Source: Patescibacteria group bacterium (lineage in GTDB: Bacteria; Patescibacteriota; Patescibacteriia; 2-12-FULL-60-25). From it: a stretch of 64,000 nt of DNA. A model generated the notes under the pieces. It had not been told where the DNA came from and did no database searches. It saw only the letters and a program-made list of their open reading frames with translations. The translations under genes were made by a program, and so were the position numbers. This document shows positions 37,829 through 47,036 of this stretch, piece after piece (position 1 is the first letter of the stretch; every line of letters begins with the position of its first letter). The stretch covers positions 1-64,000 of the forward strand of contig JAQTXZ010000003.1 of the NCBI GenBank assembly GCA_028688515.1, in the 5' to 3' direction.

Positions 37829-38878
37829 ATGACAAAACAGCACATTTCAATTTTGGGCGCGGGAAATATGGCGACGGCGCTCGCATGGCATCTTGGGAAT
37901 CTCGGACACCGGGTCAGCCTTTATTGTATTGAGAAAAAGGTTGAAAAGCGCATTAACAAAAAACATTACAATAAAAAATACCTCAAGGGCGTAAAACTCC
38001 CGCTGACCGTCAGCGCGACGGACAATATCGAGGCGAGTCTTAAAGATGCAAAAATAGTTATCTTCGCAGTGCCTTCACATGCGGTTGACGTAGTGATGCT
38101 GCTTGCCAAACCGTATCTCAAAAGAGATACTGTAATTGTAACGATTTCAAAAGGGTTGGATGTAAATACGCTTGATCCGATGGCTGTTTCTTTACAAAAA
38201 TTACTGCCAAAACAGCTTAGTGAACGCGTTTGTATGCTGGGCGGACCGGCTATTGCGGCAGAGATGACTGCAAACTGCCCGACAGCATTTGTGGTGGCAT
38301 CGCAAAACGCCAAAGCCCGTCAAACAGTTGCTGAAATTTTCAAGGGCAGAAACGTCAAAACAGAACTTTCAGATGATTTGTTGGGAGTGGGATTGGCGAG
38401 CGCGCTTAAAAACGCTTATGCCATTGCCATGGGTTTTTGCGACGGGCTGAATTATTCGACAAATACAAAATCCATCATCGTCACACTGGCCGTCGACGAA
38501 ATGTCCAAACTATTGTCTAAGGCGGGCGCCGATACAAAAACATCGACATCTCTCGCGGGACTAGGCGACCTGCTGACGACCGGATATTCCCCTTACGGAC
38601 GCAATCGCAAATACGGAGAAAAGTTAATGCATGCGCGCCGCAGCGAACCGCACAAACTTGGTATTAGAACGGTCGAAGGTATCGCAGCCGCTGATGCGGG
38701 ATTGAAACTCGCAAAAAAATTAAACGTCAAAACTCCTTTGCTCGCGGTTATTCAAAAATGCATACGTAACAAAAAGGATTTCAGCAAGCCGTTTGTTAAT
38801 TATTTAGCCAACTTTCAATATGCAGATCCCACAAGAGCTTCAACACTACGAACATCCGACGTTAATCGTAGTCGGTGA
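37829..38878 (+). CDS. gpsA: Glycerol-3-phosphate dehydrogenase [NAD(P)+]
   Basis: Interconverts dihydroxyacetone phosphate and sn-glycerol 3-phosphate for phospholipid synthesis. The N-terminal dinucleotide-binding motif is ILGAGNMATALA (residues 8-19), followed by FAVPSHAV, ISKGLD, MLGGPAIAAEM, the catalytic lysine in LASALKNAYAIAMGFCDGL and GLGDLLTTGYSPYGRNR. Length 349 aa is normal. TGT-TAAAAT ends six bases before the ATG, so the mRNA should start on the ATG itself. The final codons overlap the next gene by 59 bp. With glycerol kinase at 47 kb it gives the cell two routes to glycerol 3-phosphate. Confidence 0.95.
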   Translation: MTKQHISILGAGNMATALAWHLGNLGHRVSLYCIEKKVEKRINKKHYNKKYLKGVKLPLTVSATDNIEASLKDAKIVIFAVPSHAVDVVMLLAKPYLKRDTVIVTISKGLDVNTLDPMAVSLQKLLPKQLSERVCMLGGPAIAAEMTANCPTAFVVASQNAKARQTVAEIFKGRNVKTELSDDLLGVGLASALKNAYAIAMGFCDGLNYSTNTKSIIVTLAVDEMSKLLSKAGADTKTSTSLAGLGDLLTTGYSPYGRNRKYGEKLMHARRSEPHKLGIRTVEGIAAADAGLKLAKKLNVKTPLLAVIQKCIRNKKDFSKPFVNYLANFQYADPTRASTLRTSDVNRSR

Positions 38879-39251
38879 TTTTGAACATGCTGTCATTCAT
38901 CTTGCACACGACAAAGACCTTACGGAAGTCGCGACGATAGAAGCGCCGGAATTGCACCAACCGGATACGGAAGGTTCTGTAACGATTGGCGGAGGACGCA
39001 CGGCAAATCCATCGACAGACGTGGACGAAGGAGCGAGACGCGTTCGATATACAAAACAGATTGTCGATAAAATAGTAGAACTCCAAAAATCAAATGACAT
39101 TCAATTCATCAACCTGATTATGCCTGCAGAAATGTGCCGCCGGTTGCAAGACGGGTTGCCGAGTAACATGAAAACTAACGTAACAAAAGTTTTGGAAGTG
39201 AATATTGCAAAAGCTCCCATGCTGGATGTCTTGCGCAGGCTGGAGGCTTGA
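38820..39251 (+). CDS. Host-attachment/BaeRF-like protein, 143 aa
   Basis: The layout fits the small eRF1-like (BaeRF) proteins annotated as host attachment proteins. It has an N-terminal strand LIVVGDFEHAVIHL, a disordered middle with Asp/Gly, and a second half VRYTKQIVDKIVELQ, FINLIMPAEMCRRLQ and the closing TKVLEVNIAKAPMLDVLRRL. Family members are thought to act on the ribosome or in translation quality control; direct evidence is limited. The start lies inside gpsA (59-bp overlap), so translation is probably coupled. Confidence 0.7.
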   Translation: MQIPQELQHYEHPTLIVVGDFEHAVIHLAHDKDLTEVATIEAPELHQPDTEGSVTIGGGRTANPSTDVDEGARRVRYTKQIVDKIVELQKSNDIQFINLIMPAEMCRRLQDGLPSNMKTNVTKVLEVNIAKAPMLDVLRRLEA

Positions 39252-40193
39252 TCACTCCCAAACTCCCGAGATGTAAGTCGTGACGTTGGTCGGATCAGCG
39301 ACGTAGTCAGCGCTCTGTCTGTGAGAGAGCAAATGAAATCCCCCCTGCCCCCCTTTGCCAAGGGGGAGTTTTTTTTGCAAGTAAGCATGCAAGACCGCAA
39401 AACCGACGGCGCTGTCGGTATTTTTGTCGGTTGCGGACTCCAATCGATCCCAATCTCCGTCACGCAACCACCGCAAAGTCTTCGCGTCGCGCTTACTTGC
39501 ATCGTCTCGCTTGAGTCCGTGGCTCATGTCGGAAGAGACGACGACGAACGTCTTGCCGTCAGAAAGTTTAGCCAGTTCTTCGCCGACTTTTTCAGCCTGG
39601 TCAAGCGGCAAATCGGCACGCAAAAAAAGAGGCATAATCTTAGCTTGCGGATATTCGCGTTCAATAAATGGCACAAGAGCACCGACGCCATGCTCATTTT
39701 CAAATGCACGCTGATCGGTTCCATCCCAAACCCCTATCTTTTCCAATTCAAAAACCCAGCGCTTGCGCACAACCGCATCGCCGGCCGGCGTCACGTATGT
39801 CAATCCGTGAGTCGACACTCCTCTGCCTTGGCTAAAATGATCCGGCGAAATAATTATAAAAGTCTCAAGATCGGGACGCGCGATTTTTATGGTTTTAAAA
39901 AACTGCGCCAAAACATCACCGGCTAAGACATGATGATTGACAACGCCGGCGATTGGCGACCCTTTCAGTGCGAACGGTTTTAATGCATTAGTGGCTTTAA
40001 ACGCTTGAGGATCGATGAACACCGTACTGATTGGAATGGACGAAGTCGGACGCTCCATCGTCAACGCAGTTGATATCACTTCTTGTTTAATGCTTTTGAC
40101 GGGCTCAGCTTGATTTTGATTTCTACCGCAGCCGGAAAAAACACAGGCGAGAGTCAATGTTATAAAAACACCAAACAAGTTTTTCTTGTTCAT
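39252..40193 (-). CDS. Memo-family lipoprotein (AmmeMemoRadiSam system protein B)
   Basis: A lipoprotein signal (lipobox FSGC, about residues 19-22) precedes a Memo-type domain. Characteristic parts are GVVNHHVLAGDVLAQFF, IISPDHFSQGRG, ENEHGVGALVPFIEREYP, SSDMSHGL and a final GFAVLHAYLQ. Memo proteins are structurally related to extradiol dioxygenases; several of the His residues expected for metal binding are present. The AMMECR1 and radical-SAM partners are not in the window, and being a lipoprotein it acts outside the cytoplasm. A family D repeat (39337-39370) is inserted in frame near the C terminus as LPLGKGGQGGFH. The gene ends where the convergent BaeRF-like gene ends. Confidence 0.85.
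   Translation of the reverse strand: MNKKNLFGVFITLTLACVFSGCGRNQNQAEPVKSIKQEVISTALTMERPTSSIPISTVFIDPQAFKATNALKPFALKGSPIAGVVNHHVLAGDVLAQFFKTIKIARPDLETFIIISPDHFSQGRGVSTHGLTYVTPAGDAVVRKRWVFELEKIGVWDGTDQRAFENEHGVGALVPFIEREYPQAKIMPLFLRADLPLDQAEKVGEELAKLSDGKTFVVVSSDMSHGLKRDDASKRDAKTLRWLRDGDWDRLESATDKNTDSAVGFAVLHAYLQKKLPLGKGGQGGFHLLSHRQSADYVADPTNVTTYISGVWE
39337..39370 (-). repeat. Family D repeat inside the Memo gene
   Basis: cccccctgcccccctttgcc-aagggggag palindrome, encoding LPLGKGGQGGF on the minus strand. Confidence 0.8.
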
Positions 40194-40202
40194 AGGCTGT
40201 TG

Positions 40203-40322
40203 AGCCTAACTCACCCCCAGCCCCTCTCTTTAGCAAAGAGAGGGGTGCCGTATCATCCTCGTGTCGGTGAGTTGTTCAGAGCCCTCTCTTTTGGCAAAGA
40301 GAGGGACGGGGTGAGTTATGCT
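40203..40322. repeat. Family E element, copy 2 (120 bp, inverted)
   Basis: Read on the minus strand it aligns end to end with copy 1: agcataactcacc, two ctctctt hairpins, core cgacacgaggatgatacgg, gtgagttaggct. Its right end supplies part of the stop codon of the alpha-2-macroglobulin gene. Confidence 0.85.
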
Positions 40323-43300
40323 ATTTCACCTCTACAACCGCCGGCGTGGAAACCGTCGCGAGCGACGGAGTTTGCATGGATTGCAGCAATGCACCCGATG
40401 CTGTGTAAGTTCCGAGTGAAACTATGCGCGCGATATAATTTATCGTCACAGGCTTATCATGCTTGCAAACGACAAATGACACCTCATTACCCTGTACATC
40501 AAACGGGAAATAGACAGGCATGCTGCCGTAACGATTGTAGTTGATGTTGACCACGGGCATAAAACCGGCTGGCAATCTGTCGCGCAGCACGTAACATCCG
40601 TCTTGCGCTTTTTGATCCCATGTCGCATTCAAATTTACCGTAACCAAATCTCCTTCGTGATACGTCTGCACCACCGCGCCATCTACTTTATAATCGCGGC
40701 TTAAGTTGAGCAGACTGGACGCGGCGCCAACATCACCCGCGACGCGTTTGACGTAAGACACGGATGCCGGACCGTCCACGCTGACTGCACGGAAAGCCCT
40801 AACCTCATCTGCAGTCAATGTCTCATAATGCACCGGCTCGCTGTCGCTTAGCTCGATTGATTTTTGATCCTGGCCGATGGCATAACTTATTTTAACATTA
40901 CCCGAAACCATTGACGGCACGACTTTTTGCAAATACATGGCGCGATCCAAATCCGTTAAAGCCTCGTTGTTCCAATTTGATTCCACGTAGGCCATTAATT
41001 TATCAGCCGAAGAATGCGCCATCGATGCAGCTAAAGCTGCCGCTTCCGCAGTCGCTTCGATTGTTTCACTTTGAGATTGGCTGACGTTTAATGTCATCGA
41101 ACCATCATGTTCTTCTGATTTTGAGATCAAGCCGTCCAACAGTGTTCGCGCAGCTTCACGTTCTCCGATTGCGTCCAAACCGCGAGCCAAAGCCAACGTT
41201 TCGCGCCACGAAAGATCCGTGAGTTCCGCAACTTGATGCAAACGTGAAATCACCGGCTGACCAAGCGCAGCCAAACCGGCCAAAGCCTGAATGGATTCTT
41301 CACGCGAAGCTTTCGCGTTGTCCGTTACGCTCCAAAAATAATTTGCAAGCGCAGCTTGGTCGACTCCCTGTGGTGCGACTGCGGCGACCTTGGAACTCAG
41401 TGCCACGTCTTCGGACGAGTAAGGCAAAACTCCCAAACCTCCTCTTAGCAGTTGGTAACTCGTCAAACTTATATCATTCGGATCCAATTCGTTTGATTGA
41501 TAATAATCGCGCAACAATTCTCTTGACACGCGTCCGGCGACAGCGGATTCCAATCTTGCGGACCATGGATTTGCCAAAGCATCCAATTCAGATCTGGCGG
41601 CGGAACGCGTTTTGGATTCAAAAACAAGTTGGACTTCCGTAGCTTCACCAATGTCAGAGAGCTCCGTTCCCGGCGCAAGCTCAATGGAAACGCGCTCGTC
41701 ATGCGTAGCACCGGATGCAGCAACGTTTATCATGCGCTCAATCGCGTCTTTAGCCTGACCGTTTACCGATATGCCGATCGTCGCCTTGTGCGAACCGACA
41801 ATCGGGTTGTCCAAAGCAAGATAAACGGCTTGATTTACTTGGCCTTTAACCTCTTGTTTATTTATTCCCAAAGTCGGCGCGTCAACCGTGTACGATACCT
41901 CGCCCGTCTTGGGCAAAGCCGTTCCAAAAGCGCGCAATTTTAACACCGGCTTATCAGCAGCCAAAATATTTTGCGGAATTACAGCTTCTACAAATAACGG
42001 CTTGCTTGCGCTGATATTCAACTTGGCCGCACCGGCGCGCAAATCCTGCGTCATCGCAACCGCAGTAAAGCGCCACGAAGTAATATTGTCCGGCAAAGTA
42101 AACGAACCGGTCGCAATTCCATCGCCGTTGGTTAAGAGCACCATAAATGACGCTTGATCTTTAAAGTTTTTGCGCACTGCGCTGCTGCGCTCACCGCCGC
42201 CCATCTCCGCGCCGCCGCCCGCAAAACCGCTAGCCTGATCAGCCAAGTGAGTTGCGCCTGTTGCGACTATGCCGTCCGGCAATAATTGATAAAGCGTGTT
42301 CAAGGGCATTTCTTCGGCTCCAAGCTGCGCGATAGCAAGCAGCGCCTCGTCAGCAACCGAGATTGCGATATGCGCATCTTTTATTACATTTCCATTTTTG
42401 TCCGTAACTTTTGCACGGAAATTTACATTTTCACCCGGAGCGTAGATTACCTTATCCGGCTCGATAACAACGTTCAACTCGCGGCTTTGCGAATCGAACA
42501 TAATGTTGTATTGCGACATAGCAAAACTGTTTTTGGAGAATACAACTCCATAAACAGTCATGTTGGGCACATCCTCTTCGGTAAAATCAAACTCGTGCGT
42601 AGCGTTAAGTGAAACTTGCGAGCTGCGAATTCCACGCGCGGCATGGACATACAAAAAGCTCACATTTTCACCGCTCATTTTCTGTCCGGATTGAGTAAAA
42701 CTCAACGAAACTTTATCGCCCAAATCAAATGAGTTGCGATTATCGACAGCATCAGTCAATACCAAAGTCGGCGCATCGTTGCCCGAACGGTCATACCAAC
42801 CTTTTGATGCGTAAGACGTTACAGACTGCGTTGCGCCGCCATTATCGGTCCATACAACAACGCGATAAGAAATATTGTCTTTAAGCTGATAATTGAAAGT
42901 CGCATAACCGTTAGTATCCGTCACCGCATCAAAATTCCCGGCTTCTACATCGCGCTGCACATATCTGTATTGCGGTACTACTTTCTTTTCCAGAGGATCA
43001 AAATACGTTCCCGTCTGAGTCTTATCCCAATGTTGCTCTATAAATTTAGCTTTTACGCTTACGCCGGCCAAGCCTTCGGTTAGAACCGAATCATTTGTGC
43101 GGCCGTTAGCCTTGCTAGGATCAACTGTGCGCACTCTATAACGCAAAGTTGCGTTTCCGTTATCTTCTTTAATCGAATCTTCATTAAGCGAAGAATGGCT
43201 GCGCCAAACGTTATAACTCGCATAAGCATAAATTTCTCCTTCTTCGCCGACCGTCGGCCTGGCCTCTATGCTCAAATTGGTTTGCGCATAACAATTTTGA

Positions 43301-45621
43301 TAACGTTCTCCCAAATCACACTTGGGCGTGCCGAGGTTAAAGGCATAGTTTGCATAACCGGCATCATCCGTCGTAACCGTCAGCGGTTGATTGTTGGAAT
43401 CGAAACCGCCTGATGCGTTCAAAGAAATCTTAGCCTTTGCAACCGGCGTGCCGTCAAAAAATTTGGCGATCAACTGGCCCTTCGCTTGTTCGCCCGCAAA
43501 AACATTCACCTGTTCAGGTACAACCTGCAAATAATAAGCCGGTTTAACCGTGTCTCTGATTTCGATTGAACGCGAAGTCACGCGTTGGCCGTCTTTAAAC
43601 AGAACCAATTCATAATATCCGGGCGTAAGCGTACCGCTCCACGAAATCTGACCGCTAAAAAAGCCCGCACCGTCTTCGTTAAAATTTACTTTGGCATAAA
43701 CCTTGCTGTCGTAAGTTCCATAATCAATGAAACTGCGATTCATCAACCTTACCTCCGCAGTGCCGGTGCCTCGATTGGAAGCTCTGTCTTGCAACAGGCC
43801 AAAGACGTTTATAGTGTCTTGCGAGCGATACAGTGGCCTGTCGCTATAAAGATAAGACCATGTATCGAACGATGCGCCGTTGCCTCCGTAAGAAGAACCA
43901 AAATACATGAATTCCCAATCCTTACGCAAAACGCTAAGCAATCGCATAGAACCCTCGCCCAGTTCCAAAACAACAGCCGGTGCGTTCCTCGTGGTATTCG
44001 CATTACCAGCCGACCACGATTCCGGAGTCTTAAGGCGCGACGTGCCCTGTGAATCTGTTTTTACGGTCTGCCCCTCCATGGATACGGATGTCTCGACCGG
44101 TTTGCCGGTTTCCGTGTTAACGGTCCAAACCAAAATCTGATCCTTGTCGGCCATCGAATATGCCGCCAGATTTGAAACTTGCAACAAAACCCAAGTGGGC
44201 TGCACGCCTTCTTGATCCAAACGAATGGCGTAAAAACCTGCCGAAATAGAATTCGACAATCTTATTCCTTTGCTATATTCGCCCACATTTTCCAAATTCG
44301 CCTGCTGTACGAATACCTGACCGCCGGCTTTGCCTGCTAATGTTTTATTGCGGATGTCAGTCGCATCAATCCATGAAGGCTGACTTTCAATTTGTTGAAT
44401 TGCCGCTTTGGCGTCATCGAATGACAGTGAATAACCCGTTACTGTAACCGGCTTATCAACATCGCTGTACCAGACGCCGATAACCGGCTCCGTACCGGGC
44501 GCAGATTCGAACAAGTAAGATGTGACATTGATGTATTTTTGCGCAGAACTGACTTGTCCGGAGCTGGTTTGAAAACGCATCGAGTAATCATCCTGCAAAG
44601 TCGATCCTCCATCACCCAAGCCCCAACCTTTTTTTACGGTAACAGTATACAAAGTCAAAGGCGACAAAGGCTTATTTGGCAAAAAGACCAACGTGCGGCC
44701 GTGCGTTTCGAATCGACCATCGACCTGCGGTTCGACGGCAAAATACTGCGCCGGATCCTGCCAACCGACCTGGGACAAAGTAAGTTCGATTGCAGTATCA
44801 AGCGGCACGCCTGTGGATGCATCGCCGGGTACGGCACGGATAATTTTAAAAACATTCTTTGTCTGCACCGCCCACGAAAAATCGCGCTGGCGTAAATCTC
44901 CCGTTTCATCCTGCACTGCAGTTGCAATCACTACGCGGTAAACACTGCCTGTTTCCAACTCATTTTGAGGTTTAACGTTAAATTGATTGTCGCCCGTTTT
45001 GTTAAAATCAAAAGGCACGCTTTCATTGCCCTGATCTGAAACTTTAATCACGCGCAAACTCTGCTTAAGCCTATCTTGATCAATATTAACTTTAGAATTT
45101 ATTTGAAAAGAAGTATCAAGCTCCGCGGTGCCGTCATTTTGTTTTTCAACCAGCATACTGAATGCATCACCAGCGTTGGCAGCGGGAATAACCAACGAAA
45201 GTTTTGACAAACCATTCTGCGATTGAGTTTTGAATAATTGTTTAAAAGGAATAGTCCCCGTCTGTGCAGCAAAGACGAGCAGCACGACAGCCGCAACAGC
45301 AACCGCTCCACCGACCCAGAGGAACCATGGACGACGGACGTGAGCCGAATGTCGAATGTCCGCTTCGCTGAATGTCCGCTTCGCTGAATCTCGAGTATCG
45401 GGGTTCGGGGTAAGGGATTCGAGTTTTTTTGCAGCCTCAAGCAGATGTTCTTTTTGTGCAGCCATAACTTTCGGATCCATTCCGTCCTGTTTCCACGCGG
45501 CATGTTGCTTAAGAGCTTTTGCCATGCGCAAATAAGGCTTGTCCTCGGGCATCGCCTTGCTTTCATTGCCTTCGAGCGCCTCGTCTATGCGTTGCGCGAT
45601 TTGTTCTTCGTTAAATGACAT
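40321..45621 (-). CDS. Membrane-anchored alpha-2-macroglobulin family protein with cytoplasmic N-terminal domain
   Basis: A 1766-residue protein. Residues 1-75 are a helical cytoplasmic domain (FNEEQIAQRIDEALEG, DKPYLRMAKALKQH) of the kind found in anti-sigma partners. A repeat-encoded stretch (about 75-95) and one membrane helix (about 99-119) follow. The rest is extracellular: Ig-like and MG domains (SVYRVVIATAV, DRPLYRSQDTINVFGLLQDR, YYLQVVPEQVNVFAGEQAKG), the bait-region neighbourhood and NITSWRFTAVAMT typical of bacterial alpha-2-macroglobulins, then a helical thioester-type domain. The thioester CxEQ is absent; the matching segment reads NPWSARLESAVAGR. The family traps or senses proteases at the envelope. 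The start is 1 bp after an ECF sigma gene. Confidence 0.88.
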   Translation of the reverse strand: MSFNEEQIAQRIDEALEGNESKAMPEDKPYLRMAKALKQHAAWKQDGMDPKVMAAQKEHLLEAAKKLESLTPNPDTRDSAKRTFSEADIRHSAHVRRPWFLWVGGAVAVAAVVLLVFAAQTGTIPFKQLFKTQSQNGLSKLSLVIPAANAGDAFSMLVEKQNDGTAELDTSFQINSKVNIDQDRLKQSLRVIKVSDQGNESVPFDFNKTGDNQFNVKPQNELETGSVYRVVIATAVQDETGDLRQRDFSWAVQTKNVFKIIRAVPGDASTGVPLDTAIELTLSQVGWQDPAQYFAVEPQVDGRFETHGRTLVFLPNKPLSPLTLYTVTVKKGWGLGDGGSTLQDDYSMRFQTSSGQVSSAQKYINVTSYLFESAPGTEPVIGVWYSDVDKPVTVTGYSLSFDDAKAAIQQIESQPSWIDATDIRNKTLAGKAGGQVFVQQANLENVGEYSKGIRLSNSISAGFYAIRLDQEGVQPTWVLLQVSNLAAYSMADKDQILVWTVNTETGKPVETSVSMEGQTVKTDSQGTSRLKTPESWSAGNANTTRNAPAVVLELGEGSMRLLSVLRKDWEFMYFGSSYGGNGASFDTWSYLYSDRPLYRSQDTINVFGLLQDRASNRGTGTAEVRLMNRSFIDYGTYDSKVYAKVNFNEDGAGFFSGQISWSGTLTPGYYELVLFKDGQRVTSRSIEIRDTVKPAYYLQVVPEQVNVFAGEQAKGQLIAKFFDGTPVAKAKISLNASGGFDSNNQPLTVTTDDAGYANYAFNLGTPKCDLGERYQNCYAQTNLSIEARPTVGEEGEIYAYASYNVWRSHSSLNEDSIKEDNGNATLRYRVRTVDPSKANGRTNDSVLTEGLAGVSVKAKFIEQHWDKTQTGTYFDPLEKKVVPQYRYVQRDVEAGNFDAVTDTNGYATFNYQLKDNISYRVVVWTDNGGATQSVTSYASKGWYDRSGNDAPTLVLTDAVDNRNSFDLGDKVSLSFTQSGQKMSGENVSFLYVHAARGIRSSQVSLNATHEFDFTEEDVPNMTVYGVVFSKNSFAMSQYNIMFDSQSRELNVVIEPDKVIYAPGENVNFRAKVTDKNGNVIKDAHIAISVADEALLAIAQLGAEEMPLNTLYQLLPDGIVATGATHLADQASGFAGGGAEMGGGERSSAVRKNFKDQASFMVLLTNGDGIATGSFTLPDNITSWRFTAVAMTQDLRAGAAKLNISASKPLFVEAVIPQNILAADKPVLKLRAFGTALPKTGEVSYTVDAPTLGINKQEVKGQVNQAVYLALDNPIVGSHKATIGISVNGQAKDAIERMINVAASGATHDERVSIELAPGTELSDIGEATEVQLVFESKTRSAARSELDALANPWSARLESAVAGRVSRELLRDYYQSNELDPNDISLTSYQLLRGGLGVLPYSSEDVALSSKVAAVAPQGVDQAALANYFWSVTDNAKASREESIQALAGLAALGQPVISRLHQVAELTDLSWRETLALARGLDAIGEREAARTLLDGLISKSEEHDGSMTLNVSQSQSETIEATAEAAALAASMAHSSADKLMAYVESNWNNEALTDLDRAMYLQKVVPSMVSGNVKISYAIGQDQKSIELSDSEPVHYETLTADEVRAFRAVSVDGPASVSYVKRVAGDVGAASSLLNLSRDYKVDGAVVQTYHEGDLVTVNLNATWDQKAQDGCYVLRDRLPAGFMPVVNINYNRYGSMPVYFPFDVQGNEVSFVVCKHDKPVTINYIARIVSLGTYTASGALLQSMQTPSLATVSTPAVVEVK
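45354..45385 (-). repeat. Double 16-bp tandem repeat inside the alpha-2-macroglobulin gene
   Basis: Two copies of gaatgtccgcttcgct, the same 16-bp length and word pattern as the triple repeat in epmA (GAAT-n-T-n-CGCT-n-CGCT). Confidence 0.8.
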
Positions 45622-45622
45622 A

Positions 45623-46192
45623 CTATTTTGTAGCTTGAGTTAAAATCTTGCGCAGTCTGCCCAAAGATCGATAAATCAGAACTGCCGCGTGATTATTGGA
45701 GATGCCCAACTGCGATGCAATTTCTTCCGTGGCATATTCGCCGTAAAATTTTAAAGTCAGCACTTCTTGATCGCGGCGCGAAAGTTTATCAATGGCCGCC
45801 CGCAACCTGTCGCCTTCAAGAGACATTTCCGCCGACCAAGCCGGATCATCAAGCGAAGGAGGATCCCATCCCTCATCTTCATCATCTAAAGAAGTTTGTT
45901 TGCGCACCGCGCTGCTGCGCCAGTGATCAGCCAGAGCGTTTGACGCGACTCTGTACAGCCATGCGCCGATCGGCACGCCCTGCCATTCCAAATTCGGCGC
46001 CGATTGCAGGAGCTTCATAAATGACTGCGCCACCAAATCTTCGGCCGTTTCTTTATGCCCGCAGCGTTTGAGTAAATACCCATACAGCTGCCCTGCATGA
46101 CGGTCGTAAACCAGGCCGATGGCCTGCGGGTCGCTTTTTATCTGCATAAACAGCGCTTTTTCTTGTTCCAAATCAATTTTTTGTTCCGCCAT
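45623..46192 (-). CDS. ECF-type RNA polymerase sigma factor
   Basis: Sigma-70 family, group 4 size (189 aa). Region 2 spans about residues 25-90 (VYDRHAGQLYGYLLKRCG, AEDLVAQSFMKLL, GAWLYRVASNALADHWR). Region 4 spans about 130-182 (LSRRDQEVLTLKFYGEYATEEIASQLGISNNHAAVLIYRSLGRLR), with the helix-turn-helix intact. The downstream gene starts 1 bp after the stop and encodes a membrane protein with an intracellular helical N terminus, the standard sigma/anti-sigma layout. It probably directs transcription of envelope-stress genes when released. Confidence 0.9.
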   Translation of the reverse strand: MAEQKIDLEQEKALFMQIKSDPQAIGLVYDRHAGQLYGYLLKRCGHKETAEDLVAQSFMKLLQSAPNLEWQGVPIGAWLYRVASNALADHWRSSAVRKQTSLDDEDEGWDPPSLDDPAWSAEMSLEGDRLRAAIDKLSRRDQEVLTLKFYGEYATEEIASQLGISNNHAAVLIYRSLGRLRKILTQATK

Positions 46193-46273
46193 ATTAAAAC
46201 GTAGCTAATAGCCTTTAAGTGACATTAGTATAGCTTGAAACAAATTTGTGAACAATGCAACAACAAAAGACTA

Positions 46274-46353
46274 GCAACTTACAACTGACAACTAACAAGA
46301 GCGATTTAGCAACTAAGCAACTCTTGTTAGTTGTAAGTTGTCAGTTGTAAGTT
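46274..46353. repeat. Family B palindromic repeat, copy 2
   Basis: gcaacttacaactgacaact, aacaagag and their complements ctcttgttagttgtaagttg, a long near-perfect hairpin between dedA-like and sigma genes. Confidence 0.8.
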
Positions 46354-46359
46354 CTAACA

Positions 46360-46974
46360 TTACTTTCGGTTCCGCAGCCACGCGATCACGCCCGGACTGA
46401 TTGAAATAAAAATTACTGCAATGATGATCCAGTGCAAATATTTGCTCGCATCAGGTATCACTCTGCCCAAAAAATATCCAAGACCCAAAGTCAATGTCAC
46501 CCAACCGATTCCGCCGACAACGTTATATGTCACGAATTTGCGATAAGGCATTTTACCGACTCCTGCAATAATCGGTGCAAAAGTTCGGATGATAGGCATG
46601 AAACGCGCAAGCACGATCGTTTTGCCTCCGTGTTTTTCATAAAAAGCCTGCGCGCGCAGTAAATGATCTTTATTGAAAAGAATCGATTTTTCACGCGTAA
46701 AGATTTTCGGTCCCGTGACTTTACCAAAATAATAACCAACCGAATCGCCCGCAATCGCCATCACGGACAACAATATCCAAAGCTCCCAAATGTTCAAATA
46801 ACCCTGAGACGCAAGAAGCCCCGCGGTTACAAGGAGAGAGTCACCGGGTAAGAAAAAACCGATCAACAGACCGGACTCGGCAAAGACGATAACCGCCAAA
46901 ACAGTGTATCCTCCCCAGCGTATCAAATCCTCCAAATTGTTGAGGCGCGAAAAAAATTCTATAATTTCAGACAT
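46360..46974 (-). CDS. DedA/SNARE-associated family membrane protein
   Basis: Integral membrane protein of 204 aa. DedA signatures are VFAESGLLIGFFLPGDSLLVTAG in the first half, GDSVGYYFGKVTGPKIF, and the RFMPIIRTFAPIIAGVGKMPYRKF segment with the conserved arginines. Some DedA proteins flip undecaprenyl phosphate or phosphatidylethanolamine across the membrane, which would fit the uppP gene at 56.4 kb (inference). The start is the ATG at 46974, 59 bp from divergent glpK, with a TATCCT box 7 bases upstream. Confidence 0.9.
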   Translation of the reverse strand: MSEIIEFFSRLNNLEDLIRWGGYTVLAVIVFAESGLLIGFFLPGDSLLVTAGLLASQGYLNIWELWILLSVMAIAGDSVGYYFGKVTGPKIFTREKSILFNKDHLLRAQAFYEKHGGKTIVLARFMPIIRTFAPIIAGVGKMPYRKFVTYNVVGGIGWVTLTLGLGYFLGRVIPDASKYLHWIIIAVIFISISPGVIAWLRNRK

Positions 46975-47019
46975 GGTTGACAGGATAGCGTGTTGCGGCT
47001 CCAAAGTCCAGGATCGTGA

Positions 47020-47036
47020 TATAATCCGGTCATATG
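47020..47036 (+). promoter_or_regulatory. Leaderless promoter of glpK
   Basis: TGA-TATAAT (-10 at 47020-47025), six bases, ATATG. The transcript should begin about two bases before the start codon. Confidence 0.65.
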
